A stretch of DNA of 5,123 nt from Microbacteriaceae bacterium (GTDB lineage: Bacteria; Actinomycetota; Actinomycetes; Actinomycetales; Microbacteriaceae), in assembly GCA_947454285.1 (NCBI GenBank), contig CANGJO010000075.1, positions 1-5,123 of the forward strand, in the 5' to 3' direction. Below are positions 1 to 5,043 of this stretch, one piece after another. A program made the translations under genes and the position numbers. The notes beneath the pieces were generated by a model. That model ran no database searches. It worked only from the letters and a program-made list of their open reading frames with translations, and was not told the origin of the DNA. The first letter of the stretch is position 1. The number at the start of each line of letters is the position of its first letter.

Positions 1-6
1 ATATTT

Positions 7-51
7 AAAGCGAAATGCCAGCACAGAGAGAGCGTGCTGGCATTTCGCTTT
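7..51. terminator. Perfect 18-bp inverted repeat, probable bidirectional terminator
   Basis: The left arm at 7-24 (AAAGCGAAATGCCAGCAC) is exactly complementary to the right arm at 34-51, with a 9-nt loop rich in AG. The structure begins 15 nt beyond the acs stop codon, so it is in the right place to end acs transcription on the minus strand. The arms close with AAAGCG/CGCTTT, giving an A-tract on one side and a T-tract on the other: TTTT follows on the plus strand and TTTAAATAT on the minus strand. It may therefore also serve a plus-strand gene entering from the left, which cannot be seen here. Confidence 0.88.
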
Positions 52-65
52 TATCTTAGTGAAAC

Positions 66-2012
66 TTAGTCGGATGCCCCACCAGCAATTTTCCCACTGA
101 TGATATCCATCACAGAGGTATCGGCAAGCGTGGTCACGTCACCAACCGGACGATCTTCGGCAACATCGCGAAGCAAGCGGCGCATGATTTTTCCGGAACG
201 AGTCTTAGGAAGTTCGGCAACCACCATGATGGTGCGCGGACGCGCGATTGGACCAATTTCTTTTGAAACGTGATCGCGCAAAATCTTGCTGACGTCTGCA
301 TCTGAACCTGCAGCCTTGAGTTGGTCTTGACGCAAAATCACAAACGCAACAACAGCTTGACCGGTGGTCTCATCTTTTGCACCAACCACAGCTGCTTCTG
401 CAACATATGGGTGTGACACAAGTGCCGATTCAATTTCGGCGGTAGACAATCGGTGTCCTGAAACGTTCATTACGTCGTCAACGCGACCAAGCAACCACAG
501 GTCGCCTTCTTCGTCAAACTTTGCGCCATCGCCGGCAAAATAAATTCCGGCAAACTTTGACCAGTAGGTTTCCTTGAAGCGGTCAGGGTCGCCCCAGATT
601 CCGCGAAGCATTGATGGCCACGGTTCGGTGATGGTTAGTAGGCCTGGTTCTTCGCGACCAAGTTCCTTACCGTCGTCGTCAAGAATCTTGATTTCAATTC
701 CAGGCAGTGCAACCTGCGCAGAGCCCGGCTTCAAGGTGGTTATGCCAGGTAGCGGCGAGATCATGATTGCGCCGGTCTCTGTTTGCCACCAGGTATCAAC
801 GATCGGGGCGTGACCGCCGCCAATCACGTTGCGGTACCACATCCACGCTTCAGGGTTGATTGGCTCACCAACAGAGCCCAGCACGCGAATGCTGGATAGG
901 TCGTGCTTGGCAGGAAGCTCCTCGCCAAGTTTCATGAAGCTGCGAATCGCAGTTGGTGCGGTGTAAAGAATTGACACCTTGTACTTCTCGACGATGCTCC
1001 ACCAGCGACCCCAGTCCGGAGTCTCTGGGGTGCCTTCGTAAATAACCTGAGTTGCACCGTTGGCAAATGGGCCGTAGGCAACATAGCTGTGACCGGTGAT
1101 CCAACCAATGTCGGCGGTGCACCAATACACATCGGTGTTTTCGTGAAGATCAAAAACATTTTTGTGAGTGTAGGCGGCCTGAGTTAAGTAGCCACCGGTG
1201 CTGTGCAAAATTCCCTTTGGCTTTCCGGTGGTGCCTGAGGTGTAAAGAATAAAAAGCGGGTGCTCGGCGTTGAAGCCTTTGGCCTCGTGTTCGTCACTCG
1301 CGGCGGCGAGCTGTTCGGCCCAATCTAGGTCGCGACCTTCTTGCCAGTTAACTTCTTGGTTGGTGCGCTTGACTACCAAAACATTTTTCACCGATGGGCA
1401 CTTGCCGCCATCAAGCGCAAGATCGACTGCAGGCTTAAGTGCCGACGCCTTGCCCTTGCGATAGCCACCATCTGCGGTGATCACAAGTTTTGCCTGCGCG
1501 TCTTCGATGCGAGTGCTTAGTGAGTCGGCAGAGAATCCACCAAACACAACCGAGTGCACTGCACCGATTCGTGCAACCGCCTGCATTGCAACAATCGCCT
1601 CGGGAATCATCGGCATATAAATTGCAACGCGATCGCCGGCCTTGATTCCAAGATTGGTAAGAACGTTTGCGGCGCGCTTTACTTCGTTGGTTAGCTGCGC
1701 ATAGGTAAGTGTGCGAGTGTCGCCTGGTTCACCTTCAAAGTGAATTGCAACTCGGTCACCGTTTCCGGCTTCCACGTGACGGTCAAGACAGTTGTATGAG
1801 ATGTTCAGTTCGCCATCGTGGAACCAGCGGGCAAATGGTGCCTCGCTCCAGTCCAGAACTTGGGCGAATGGCTTGTGCCAGTGCAGGCGGTTGGCTTGTT
1901 TGGCCCAAAAGGCTAGGCGATCTGCCTTGGCCTCGGCGTAAATTTCCGGCTGGGCAATCGCGTTCTTTGCGAAGTCGGTAGACGGTGCAAAGTGACGGGT
2001 TTCCTGAGACAT
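66..2012 (-). CDS. acs: Acetyl-CoA synthetase (AMP-forming)
   Basis: This enzyme activates acetate to acetyl-AMP and then acetyl-CoA in the cytoplasm, for acetate uptake and carbon assimilation. The product is 648 residues, matching the usual ~650 of the family. It shows the adenylate-forming core motif YTSGTTGKPKG (257-267), VGEPINPEAW (381-390), WWQTETG (408-414), YFAGDGA (491-497) and GRVDDVMNVSGHRLST (509-524), with the hinge and nucleotide-binding Asp and Arg residues expected there. The C-terminal PKTRSGKIMRR (602-612) carries the catalytic lysine (about 608) that is the known target of reversible acetylation in this family. The ATG at 2012 is chosen because GGAGGA (2018-2023) stands 5 nt upstream; the frame is open for 23 more codons to 2081, but that extension has no ribosome binding site and no family resemblance. 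It is transcribed divergently from tadA and appears intact, with nothing unusual in the motifs. Identification is secure. Confidence 0.98.
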   Translation of the reverse strand: MSQETRHFAPSTDFAKNAIAQPEIYAEAKADRLAFWAKQANRLHWHKPFAQVLDWSEAPFARWFHDGELNISYNCLDRHVEAGNGDRVAIHFEGEPGDTRTLTYAQLTNEVKRAANVLTNLGIKAGDRVAIYMPMIPEAIVAMQAVARIGAVHSVVFGGFSADSLSTRIEDAQAKLVITADGGYRKGKASALKPAVDLALDGGKCPSVKNVLVVKRTNQEVNWQEGRDLDWAEQLAAASDEHEAKGFNAEHPLFILYTSGTTGKPKGILHSTGGYLTQAAYTHKNVFDLHENTDVYWCTADIGWITGHSYVAYGPFANGATQVIYEGTPETPDWGRWWSIVEKYKVSILYTAPTAIRSFMKLGEELPAKHDLSSIRVLGSVGEPINPEAWMWYRNVIGGGHAPIVDTWWQTETGAIMISPLPGITTLKPGSAQVALPGIEIKILDDDGKELGREEPGLLTITEPWPSMLRGIWGDPDRFKETYWSKFAGIYFAGDGAKFDEEGDLWLLGRVDDVMNVSGHRLSTAEIESALVSHPYVAEAAVVGAKDETTGQAVVAFVILRQDQLKAAGSDADVSKILRDHVSKEIGPIARPRTIMVVAELPKTRSGKIMRRLLRDVAEDRPVGDVTTLADTSVMDIISGKIAGGASD

Positions 2013-2017
2013 CGTTG

Positions 2018-2023
2018 TCCTCC
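2018..2023 (-). promoter_or_regulatory. Ribosome binding site of acs
   Basis: On the minus strand the sequence reads GGAGGA followed by CAACG and then ATG at 2012. This strong Shine-Dalgarno match with 5-nt spacing decides the start in favour of 2012 over the longer open frame reaching 2081. Confidence 0.9.
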
Positions 2024-2158
2024 ATAGGGGTTTGTAACCTGTGGCAATCCTGCCATAAAAAACTTTTCTAGACCTTTTCACAGGGAATTATGGAGTTTTT
2101 GGAATAAAACCGGGGGTTAGCCACTTATTATTTATCTGTTAGCGCTTGTCGTTAACTT

Positions 2159-2187
2159 GCGATACCAGTTCCCCCAATTGGTATCGC
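2159..2187. repeat. Inverted repeat 1 of tadA leader (9-bp stem)
   Basis: GCGATACCA (2159-2167) pairs perfectly with TGGTATCGC (2179-2187) around an 11-nt loop that contains TTCCCCCAA. No T-run follows, so it is not a simple terminator. It could be a protein-binding operator in DNA or an RNA hairpin in the leader. Confidence 0.7.
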
Positions 2188-2189
2188 CT

Positions 2190-2222
2190 GACCCCAGACT
2201 CTTCCCCCAAGAGGCTGGGGTC
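2190..2222. repeat. Inverted repeat 2 of tadA leader (13 bp, one mismatch)
   Basis: GACCCCAG (2190-2197) pairs with CTGGGGTC (2215-2222); after one A/G mismatch, CTCTT (2199-2203) pairs with AAGAG (2209-2213), leaving a CCCCC loop. This is the strongest stem in the leader. The 9-mer TTCCCCCAA at its tip repeats the one in the loop of the preceding hairpin. A T-run does not follow directly. Confidence 0.75.
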
Positions 2223-2285
2223 CCCTAATTTAAGGGGCAATTGGCCGGTTGTACCGGTTTTCCACAGATTTGGGCCCTGGGGCCC
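2222..2285. repeat. Three small inverted repeats in tadA leader
   Basis: Three short stems follow one another: CCCCT/AGGGG (2222-2226 with 2233-2237, AT-only loop), CCGGT/ACCGG (2245-2249 with 2253-2257, 3-nt loop) and GGGCC/GGCCC (2272-2276 with 2281-2285, 4-nt loop). Each is only 5 bp and alone would be unremarkable. CAATTG recurs at 2175, 2238 and 2287. They are recorded because they continue the series started by the two stronger stems. Confidence 0.5.
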
Positions 2286-2295
2286 GCAATTGCTG

Positions 2296-2336
2296 GCAAA
2301 CACCGATAGTTGGCGCATGACGTTATCGGTGTTGGC
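2296..2336. repeat. Inverted repeat enclosing the probable tadA start codon
   Basis: AACACCGATA (2299-2308) is exactly complementary to TATCGGTGTT (2324-2333); beyond one A/G mismatch two more pairs form (GC with GC). The 15-nt loop contains the ATG at 2317, and the right arm lies inside the coding sequence. In the transcript this would present the start codon in a hairpin loop, and there is no clear ribosome binding site before it. As DNA it could equally be an operator. Confidence 0.65.
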
Positions 2337-3240
2337 TCCTTTGGATGCGGTTGGGCCCAAATTGGGTGGGCTTCTGGCCATGCCCGGGGTTACCGATCTT
2401 CTGGTCAATGGCTGGGGCCAGGTTTGGGTTCAGCGGGAAGGCCAGGGTTCGGGCAATGCCTTAGAACCGGTGGCAAGCCCGTTTGAGTCTGAGGCCGAGC
2501 TTGGGCGGCTGGCTCAGGAGCTAATTGCCAAGGGCGGTCGGCACCTGGATCAGGCCAATCCGTTTGCCGATGTCTCGATCGGCTCGGAATCCGGTGGCGG
2601 GCTCAGAGTCCATGCCGCGTTGGCGTCCGGTTGTAATCCAAATACGCATTTATCTGTTCGAGTTCATATGAATCGGCTTTTTGGGCTAGAGCAGCTGTGC
2701 GATTTTGGAATGTTTGATCATGCGCAACTTAGTTTGTTGCGGAAAATCATTTTGGATCGAGAAAACTTTTTGATTTCTGGTGCCACCGGAAGCGGCAAGA
2801 CAACTTTGCTGCGCGCGATGTTGGCCGAGTGCGTGGGCGAGCGAATTATTGCGCTCGAGGATGTTGCCGAAATTGGCTTGCAGGGCGCGCACTTTATTTC
2901 TTTGCAAACTAGGCAGGCGAATAACGAGGGAAAGGGTGAAATCGCCCTCGACCGATTGGTGCGCGAGGCCCTTCGCATGCGCCCCGATCGTTTAGTGGTT
3001 GGAGAGGTGCGCGGCGCCGAGTTGATTGTGATGCTTCAGGCACTGAACACTGGTCACCGCGGAGCGGGTGCAACCATTCACGCAAATTCTTTAGAAGATG
3101 TTCTACCGCGAGTAAATGCCATTGGCAGATCGGTTGGCGTTGACTCAAAAGATATGACTGAGCAAATGCAGTCGGCATTCAGTTGGTTGATTCACGTTGA
3201 TCATCGCAAGGTGGTGAAGATTGCCAGAATCGGAAAATAG
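2317..3240 (+). CDS. tadA: Tad/Flp pilus assembly ATPase TadA (CpaF family)
   Basis: This is a cytoplasmic secretion ATPase of the type II/IV family that powers Flp pilus assembly; in actinobacteria it matches the 'helicase/secretion neighborhood ATPase' (Rv3659c-like). From the ATG the product is 307 residues. The N-terminal domain has the family phrase PGVTDLLVNG (about 23-32) and KGGRHLDQANPFADV (about 72-86). The ATPase core follows: Walker A GATGSGKTT (155-163), Asp box ALEDVAEI (179-186), Walker B region RMRPDRLVVGEVRG (220-233) and His box NTGHRGAGATIHAN (244-257). All key residues are present. The start is uncertain: ATG 2317 begins just before the conserved N-terminal region but lacks a Shine-Dalgarno sequence; TTG at 2290 or GTG at 2329 are alternatives, and the open frame continues to 2146. 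It heads the operon and overlaps the next gene by 20 nt. Confidence 0.93.
   Translation: MTLSVLAPLDAVGPKLGGLLAMPGVTDLLVNGWGQVWVQREGQGSGNALEPVASPFESEAELGRLAQELIAKGGRHLDQANPFADVSIGSESGGGLRVHAALASGCNPNTHLSVRVHMNRLFGLEQLCDFGMFDHAQLSLLRKIILDRENFLISGATGSGKTTLLRAMLAECVGERIIALEDVAEIGLQGAHFISLQTRQANNEGKGEIALDRLVREALRMRPDRLVVGEVRGAELIVMLQALNTGHRGAGATIHANSLEDVLPRVNAIGRSVGVDSKDMTEQMQSAFSWLIHVDHRKVVKIARIGK
3208..3214 (+). promoter_or_regulatory. Ribosome binding site deciding a TTG start
   Basis: AAGGTGG lies inside the end of tadA, 6 nt before TTG 3221. The stop codon at 3215 in the downstream frame makes 3221 the earliest possible start, so this site supports an overlapping start within tadA. Confidence 0.6.
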
Positions 3241-4048
3241 AAATCCAGCTAACGCGGTTCGCAGAGTGAGTGCGCTACTGGGTGCGGGATTGCCCGCGAA
3301 CCAGGCCATGCAAATTTGCAGCGATGAAATTACAAATCTTTCTGCGCAAGACAAAAAGCAATTTGATTTGGTTTGGAGTTTGTCGGCAAAACTTGGCGGA
3401 CCAATCTTGTTGGCGCTGAATCGAATCGCAGAAGTATTCGATGGGCAACAGCGAAATCAGCGCGAGGTGCAGCTGGCCTTTGCTGGTCCGCAAGCCACAG
3501 CCAAGATGGTGATGTGGTTGCCGGTACTGGCCCTGATGCTTGGGCAGGCGGTTGGCATGAATCCAATCGGTGCCATCTTTCATTCGCCGCTAGGTGCGCT
3601 GTCTGTCAGCCTGGGTCTAGGCCTGATGGTTGCTGGGCGCCAGTGGACTAGGCGCTTACTGGGCAAGGCGCTGCCTGCCGAGCACGATCCGGGCGCCTAC
3701 CTAGATTGCGTGCTGATTGGGTTGCAGGCTGGCCTGCCGCTGAGCGCCGCCCAGGCAGAGGCAACGCAGGAATATCGAGATGCGTTTGAAGAGCTGCCCG
3801 AGCCGCGAAATTTTGAACGACTAGAAAATGCCGCGGAACTTTCGCGCAGCACCGGAGCAGCGATCAGTCAAATTCTGATTGCCGAGGCAGATGCATTTCG
3901 AGAACAACACAAATATCTGACTGCCACACGAATTTCCAAACTTGGAGTGCAGCTAATGATTCCACTTGGTGTTGCAGTGTTACCGGCGTTTATTTTGCTC
4001 TCGATAGTTCCAATCGCAATTAGCTTGCTGTCAAACGGTCAGCAATAG
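3221..4048 (+). CDS. T2SF-family Tad membrane platform protein, TadB- and TadC-like halves in one chain
   Basis: This is an inner-membrane protein expected to form the platform driven by TadA. The 275-residue chain has two similar halves. The first has LLGAGLPANQAM (19-30), a cytoplasmic stretch ending in GPQATAKM (89-96), and two membrane segments near 96-112 and 118-139. The second has LIGLQAGLPLSAAQ (165-178), SRSTGAAISQIL (208-219) and a hydrophobic C-terminus near 242-271 with IPLGVAVLPAFILL (247-260). These resemble respectively the TadB-like (Rv3658c) and TadC-like (Rv3657c) proteins that are usually separate. The start is TTG 3221: an in-frame stop TGA lies at 3215, and AAGGTGG (3208-3214) stands 6 nt before it. 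The gene overlaps tadA by 20 nt, suggesting translational coupling. Family assignment is firm; the view that it is a fusion is inferred from motifs. Confidence 0.88.
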   Translation: MPESENRNPANAVRRVSALLGAGLPANQAMQICSDEITNLSAQDKKQFDLVWSLSAKLGGPILLALNRIAEVFDGQQRNQREVQLAFAGPQATAKMVMWLPVLALMLGQAVGMNPIGAIFHSPLGALSVSLGLGLMVAGRQWTRRLLGKALPAEHDPGAYLDCVLIGLQAGLPLSAAQAEATQEYRDAFEELPEPRNFERLENAAELSRSTGAAISQILIAEADAFREQHKYLTATRISKLGVQLMIPLGVAVLPAFILLSIVPIAISLLSNGQQ

Positions 4049-4050
4049 AT

Positions 4051-4057
4051 AAGGAAG
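4051..4057 (+). promoter_or_regulatory. Ribosome binding site of the pilin gene
   Basis: AAGGAAG with 7-nt spacing to the ATG at 4065. It is among the clearest sites in the operon, in keeping with a structural subunit that is needed in many copies. Confidence 0.75.
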
Positions 4058-4064
4058 TGAAAAA

Positions 4065-4262
4065 ATGATTAAACAAATTCTGCAAGATGAAACCGGTGCG
4101 GCAACCGCCGAGTATGCAATTGCAACCATGGCAGCGGTTGGCTTTGCCGGATTGCTAGTGGTAATCATGCGCTCCGATGAAGTGCGCACAATTTTGTTTG
4201 ACCTGGTCAAGAGCGCGCTAAGTTTCACGAATCCAAACAGCGGGGCCACACCTGCCAACTAA
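4065..4262 (+). CDS. Flp-type mini-pilin precursor (DUF4244-like)
   Basis: This 65-residue protein is the likely major subunit of the Tad pilus. It has a short charged leader (MIKQILQDETG), then AATAEY, then one hydrophobic helix (about 18-34) and a polar tail ending in SGATPAN. The arrangement G11, four residues, E16-Y17 is the classic Flp prepilin processing site: cleavage after Gly11 puts Glu at +5 and Tyr at +6 of the mature 54-residue pilin. Actinobacterial tad loci carry a small DUF4244 protein at this place (Rv3656c in M. tuberculosis). It begins 16 nt after the platform gene. The prepilin peptidase needed to process it is not in this window. The assignment rests on motif plus position and is strong. 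Confidence 0.92.
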   Translation: MIKQILQDETGAATAEYAIATMAAVGFAGLLVVIMRSDEVRTILFDLVKSALSFTNPNSGATPAN

Positions 4263-4266
4263 TTCG

Positions 4267-4287
4267 GAGCTCGGTTCAAGTGAGCTC
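4267..4287. repeat. GAGCTC inverted/direct repeat before tadE
   Basis: GAGCTC occurs at 4267-4272 and 4282-4287. The hexamer is self-complementary, so the pair forms a 6-bp stem with a 9-nt loop, extended outward by a G-T and a C-G pair. It lies between the pilin stop codon and the first usual start codon of tadE. It may tune tadE expression relative to pilin; if tadE starts upstream, it is coding sequence. Confidence 0.45.
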
Positions 4288-4308
4288 TGGTCTAATGAAC
4301 GCGGTTCG

Positions 4309-4641
4309 GTGACGGCAGAACTTGCGATGGCTCTGCCGGCGGTTGCTTTGGTGATTGCAATCACGCTAGGTGCGTTCTCGCTTCAGATTGAAAGAATGAA
4401 ATTGGTTGAGGTTTCGGCTTCTGCTGCTCGTGCGGTGGCCAGGGGAGAGTCGGAAGAAAATGCCCGCGCACTAATTTTCGAATTGCTAATTCCGATTGCG
4501 TCCGATGCTCTCCTGATTGAGTACGAGCATCGCGAAAATGTGGTGTGTGCCAAATTGTCGCGTCAGTTCGCTTTACCGGGCCTTGGGGCAAAGCTTTTCG
4601 ACGTGGCCGAGATTCAATGTGCCAGGAAGTTGGGACTGTGA
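4309..4641 (+). CDS. tadE: TadE-family minor pilin
   Basis: This is a TadE-like protein, a minor pilin or pilus-assembly factor anchored by one N-terminal helix. From GTG 4309 the product is 110 residues: TAELAMALPAVALVIA (2-17) is the conserved TadE signature leading into the membrane helix to about residue 25, then a polar domain with two cysteines (80 and 104) that may form a disulfide, as in related actinobacterial proteins. The start is doubtful. In the same frame, immediately upstream, the DNA reads NERGS, so the full motif is ERG-SVTAE, a prepilin-like processing site with Glu at +5; starting at GTG would remove it. No ATG, GTG or TTG occurs in this frame between the stop at 4219 and 4309; CTG 4252 would give 129 residues and overlap the pilin gene by 11 nt. 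The 3' end overlaps the next gene by 4 nt (GTGA). Confidence 0.85.
   Translation: MTAELAMALPAVALVIAITLGAFSLQIERMKLVEVSASAARAVARGESEENARALIFELLIPIASDALLIEYEHRENVVCAKLSRQFALPGLGAKLFDVAEIQCARKLGL
4624..4629 (+). promoter_or_regulatory. Ribosome binding site deciding the GTG start of the last tad gene
   Basis: AGGAAG, 8 nt before GTG 4638 and within the 3' end of tadE. It favours the GTGA-overlap start over the in-frame ATG codons at 4617 and 4545. Confidence 0.65.
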
Positions 4642-5015
4642 TCCAGGTGCGGCAGCGGATCCGGCTGAGGCCGCAGATCGGCCAATTCGGCGAGCGCGGT
4701 TCGGGCACCGTGCTGGCTTTGGCGGCGGTGACGCTGGCTATCGGTGTGTTTAGTTTGAGTCAGATCGTGGCGTTTAACCTGATTCAGCAACGCCGGCTGC
4801 AAGCCACGGTGGATGCCATGGCAATTGGGGCTACAGATGCCCTGCGAGGCCTAAATACCGGGTTTCCGTGCCCAACTGCCGGCGAAATTGGCCTAATTAA
4901 AGGTGTGGAACTTGACACGTGTCGTAGTGTCGGATTCGAAGTGTTTATTTCGGCCCACTCCAAGGGGGTGGGTATAGTTCTAAGCGCTAACGCGCTGGCG
5001 GGCCCAAGTTCCTAA
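4638..5015 (+). CDS. TadE-like minor pilus protein (helicase/secretion neighborhood, Rv3654c type)
   Basis: This is a 125-residue, single-pass protein. A basic N-terminus (MIQVRQRIRLRPQ) precedes ERGSGTVLALAAVTLAIGVF (19-38) and a helix to about residue 46, followed by LQATVDAMAIGATDAL (54-69), a region with two cysteines (78 and 95) and a hydrophobic stretch ending in ANALAGPSS. The order, size and cysteine pair match the actinobacterial TadE-like protein that closes these loci; its exact role is unknown, probably a minor pilin. GTG 4638 is chosen because AGGAAG (4624-4629) lies 8 nt upstream and the start overlaps the tadE stop as GTGA, typical of translational coupling. ATG 4617 and the ATG at 4545 are in frame upstream, but the extra residues have no family look. 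Unlike TadE it lacks Glu at +5 after the ERG motif. Confidence 0.85.
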   Translation: MIQVRQRIRLRPQIGQFGERGSGTVLALAAVTLAIGVFSLSQIVAFNLIQQRRLQATVDAMAIGATDALRGLNTGFPCPTAGEIGLIKGVELDTCRSVGFEVFISAHSKGVGIVLSANALAGPSS

Positions 5016-5023
5016 ATGGGCCC
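5000..5023. repeat. GGGCCCA/TGGGCCC hairpin over the last tad stop codon
   Basis: GGGCCCA (5000-5006) pairs perfectly with TGGGCCC (5017-5023) around a 10-nt loop that contains the TAA stop at 5013-5015. The 7-bp stem is nearly all G-C, but CTATAAAG follows instead of a T-run, so it is a poor intrinsic terminator. It might slow or partly stop transcription from the pilus operon into topA, or be an operator. Confidence 0.55.
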
Positions 5024-5030
5024 CTATAAA

Positions 5031-5036
5031 GAGGAG
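5031..5036 (+). promoter_or_regulatory. Ribosome binding site of topA
   Basis: GAGGAG with 7-nt spacing to TTG 5044. It fixes the start of the partial gene at an unusual TTG codon, where no ATG is available nearby in frame. Confidence 0.85.
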
Positions 5037-5043
5037 TACCCCA

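Larger units (their letters stand above)
2013..2316. promoter_or_regulatory. Intergenic region between divergent acs and tadA
   Basis: About 300 bases separate the two divergent starts, and I see no convincing protein gene in them. The left part (2040-2140) is AT-rich and should hold the promoters. Candidate -10 elements are CATAAT on the minus strand (2087-2092) for acs and TATTAT on the plus strand (2126-2131) for the tad operon; neither has a good -35 at proper spacing, so both are weak. A small inverted repeat TGGCA/TGCCA (2042-2055) lies in the acs leader. The right part (2159-2316) is GC-rich and made of successive inverted repeats, listed separately. The tadA frame is open back to a TTG at 2146, but that translation is rich in Pro, Ser and Trp, is unlike TadA N-termini and follows no ribosome binding site, so I treat it as leader. 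Confidence 0.6.

Noticed and set aside
865..1159. Long open frames on both strands inside acs, and similar ones inside tadA and the platform gene
   Set aside because: They are frame shadows of well-identified genes, have no recognisable motifs and lack ribosome binding sites.
2013..2081. N-terminal extension of Acs by 23 residues to a start at 2081
   Set aside because: The strong GGAGGA site points to ATG 2012, the resulting 648 residues match the family length, and the extra segment has no ribosome binding site.
2067..2085. Possible CRP/GlxR-type site (TGTGA on the minus strand) in the acs promoter region
   Set aside because: Only one half-site is present; the TCACA partner at the right spacing is missing.
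2258..2266. DnaA-box-like TTTTCCACA, with a similar CTTTTCACA near 2074
   Set aside because: A single match to the loose consensus TTWTNCACA and a one-mismatch copy are expected by chance; there are no origin features such as dnaA, dnaN or an AT-rich unwinding region with a box cluster.
2146..2316. Extension of TadA by 57 residues from TTG 2146
   Set aside because: The translation is Pro/Ser/Trp-rich and unlike TadA N-termini, no ribosome binding site precedes it, and the DNA is better explained as successive inverted repeats.
4545..4637. Longer version of the last tad protein from ATG 4545 or ATG 4617
   Set aside because: It would overlap tadE by up to 97 nt, the added residues do not resemble the family, and AGGAAG is well placed for GTG 4638 with a GTGA overlap.
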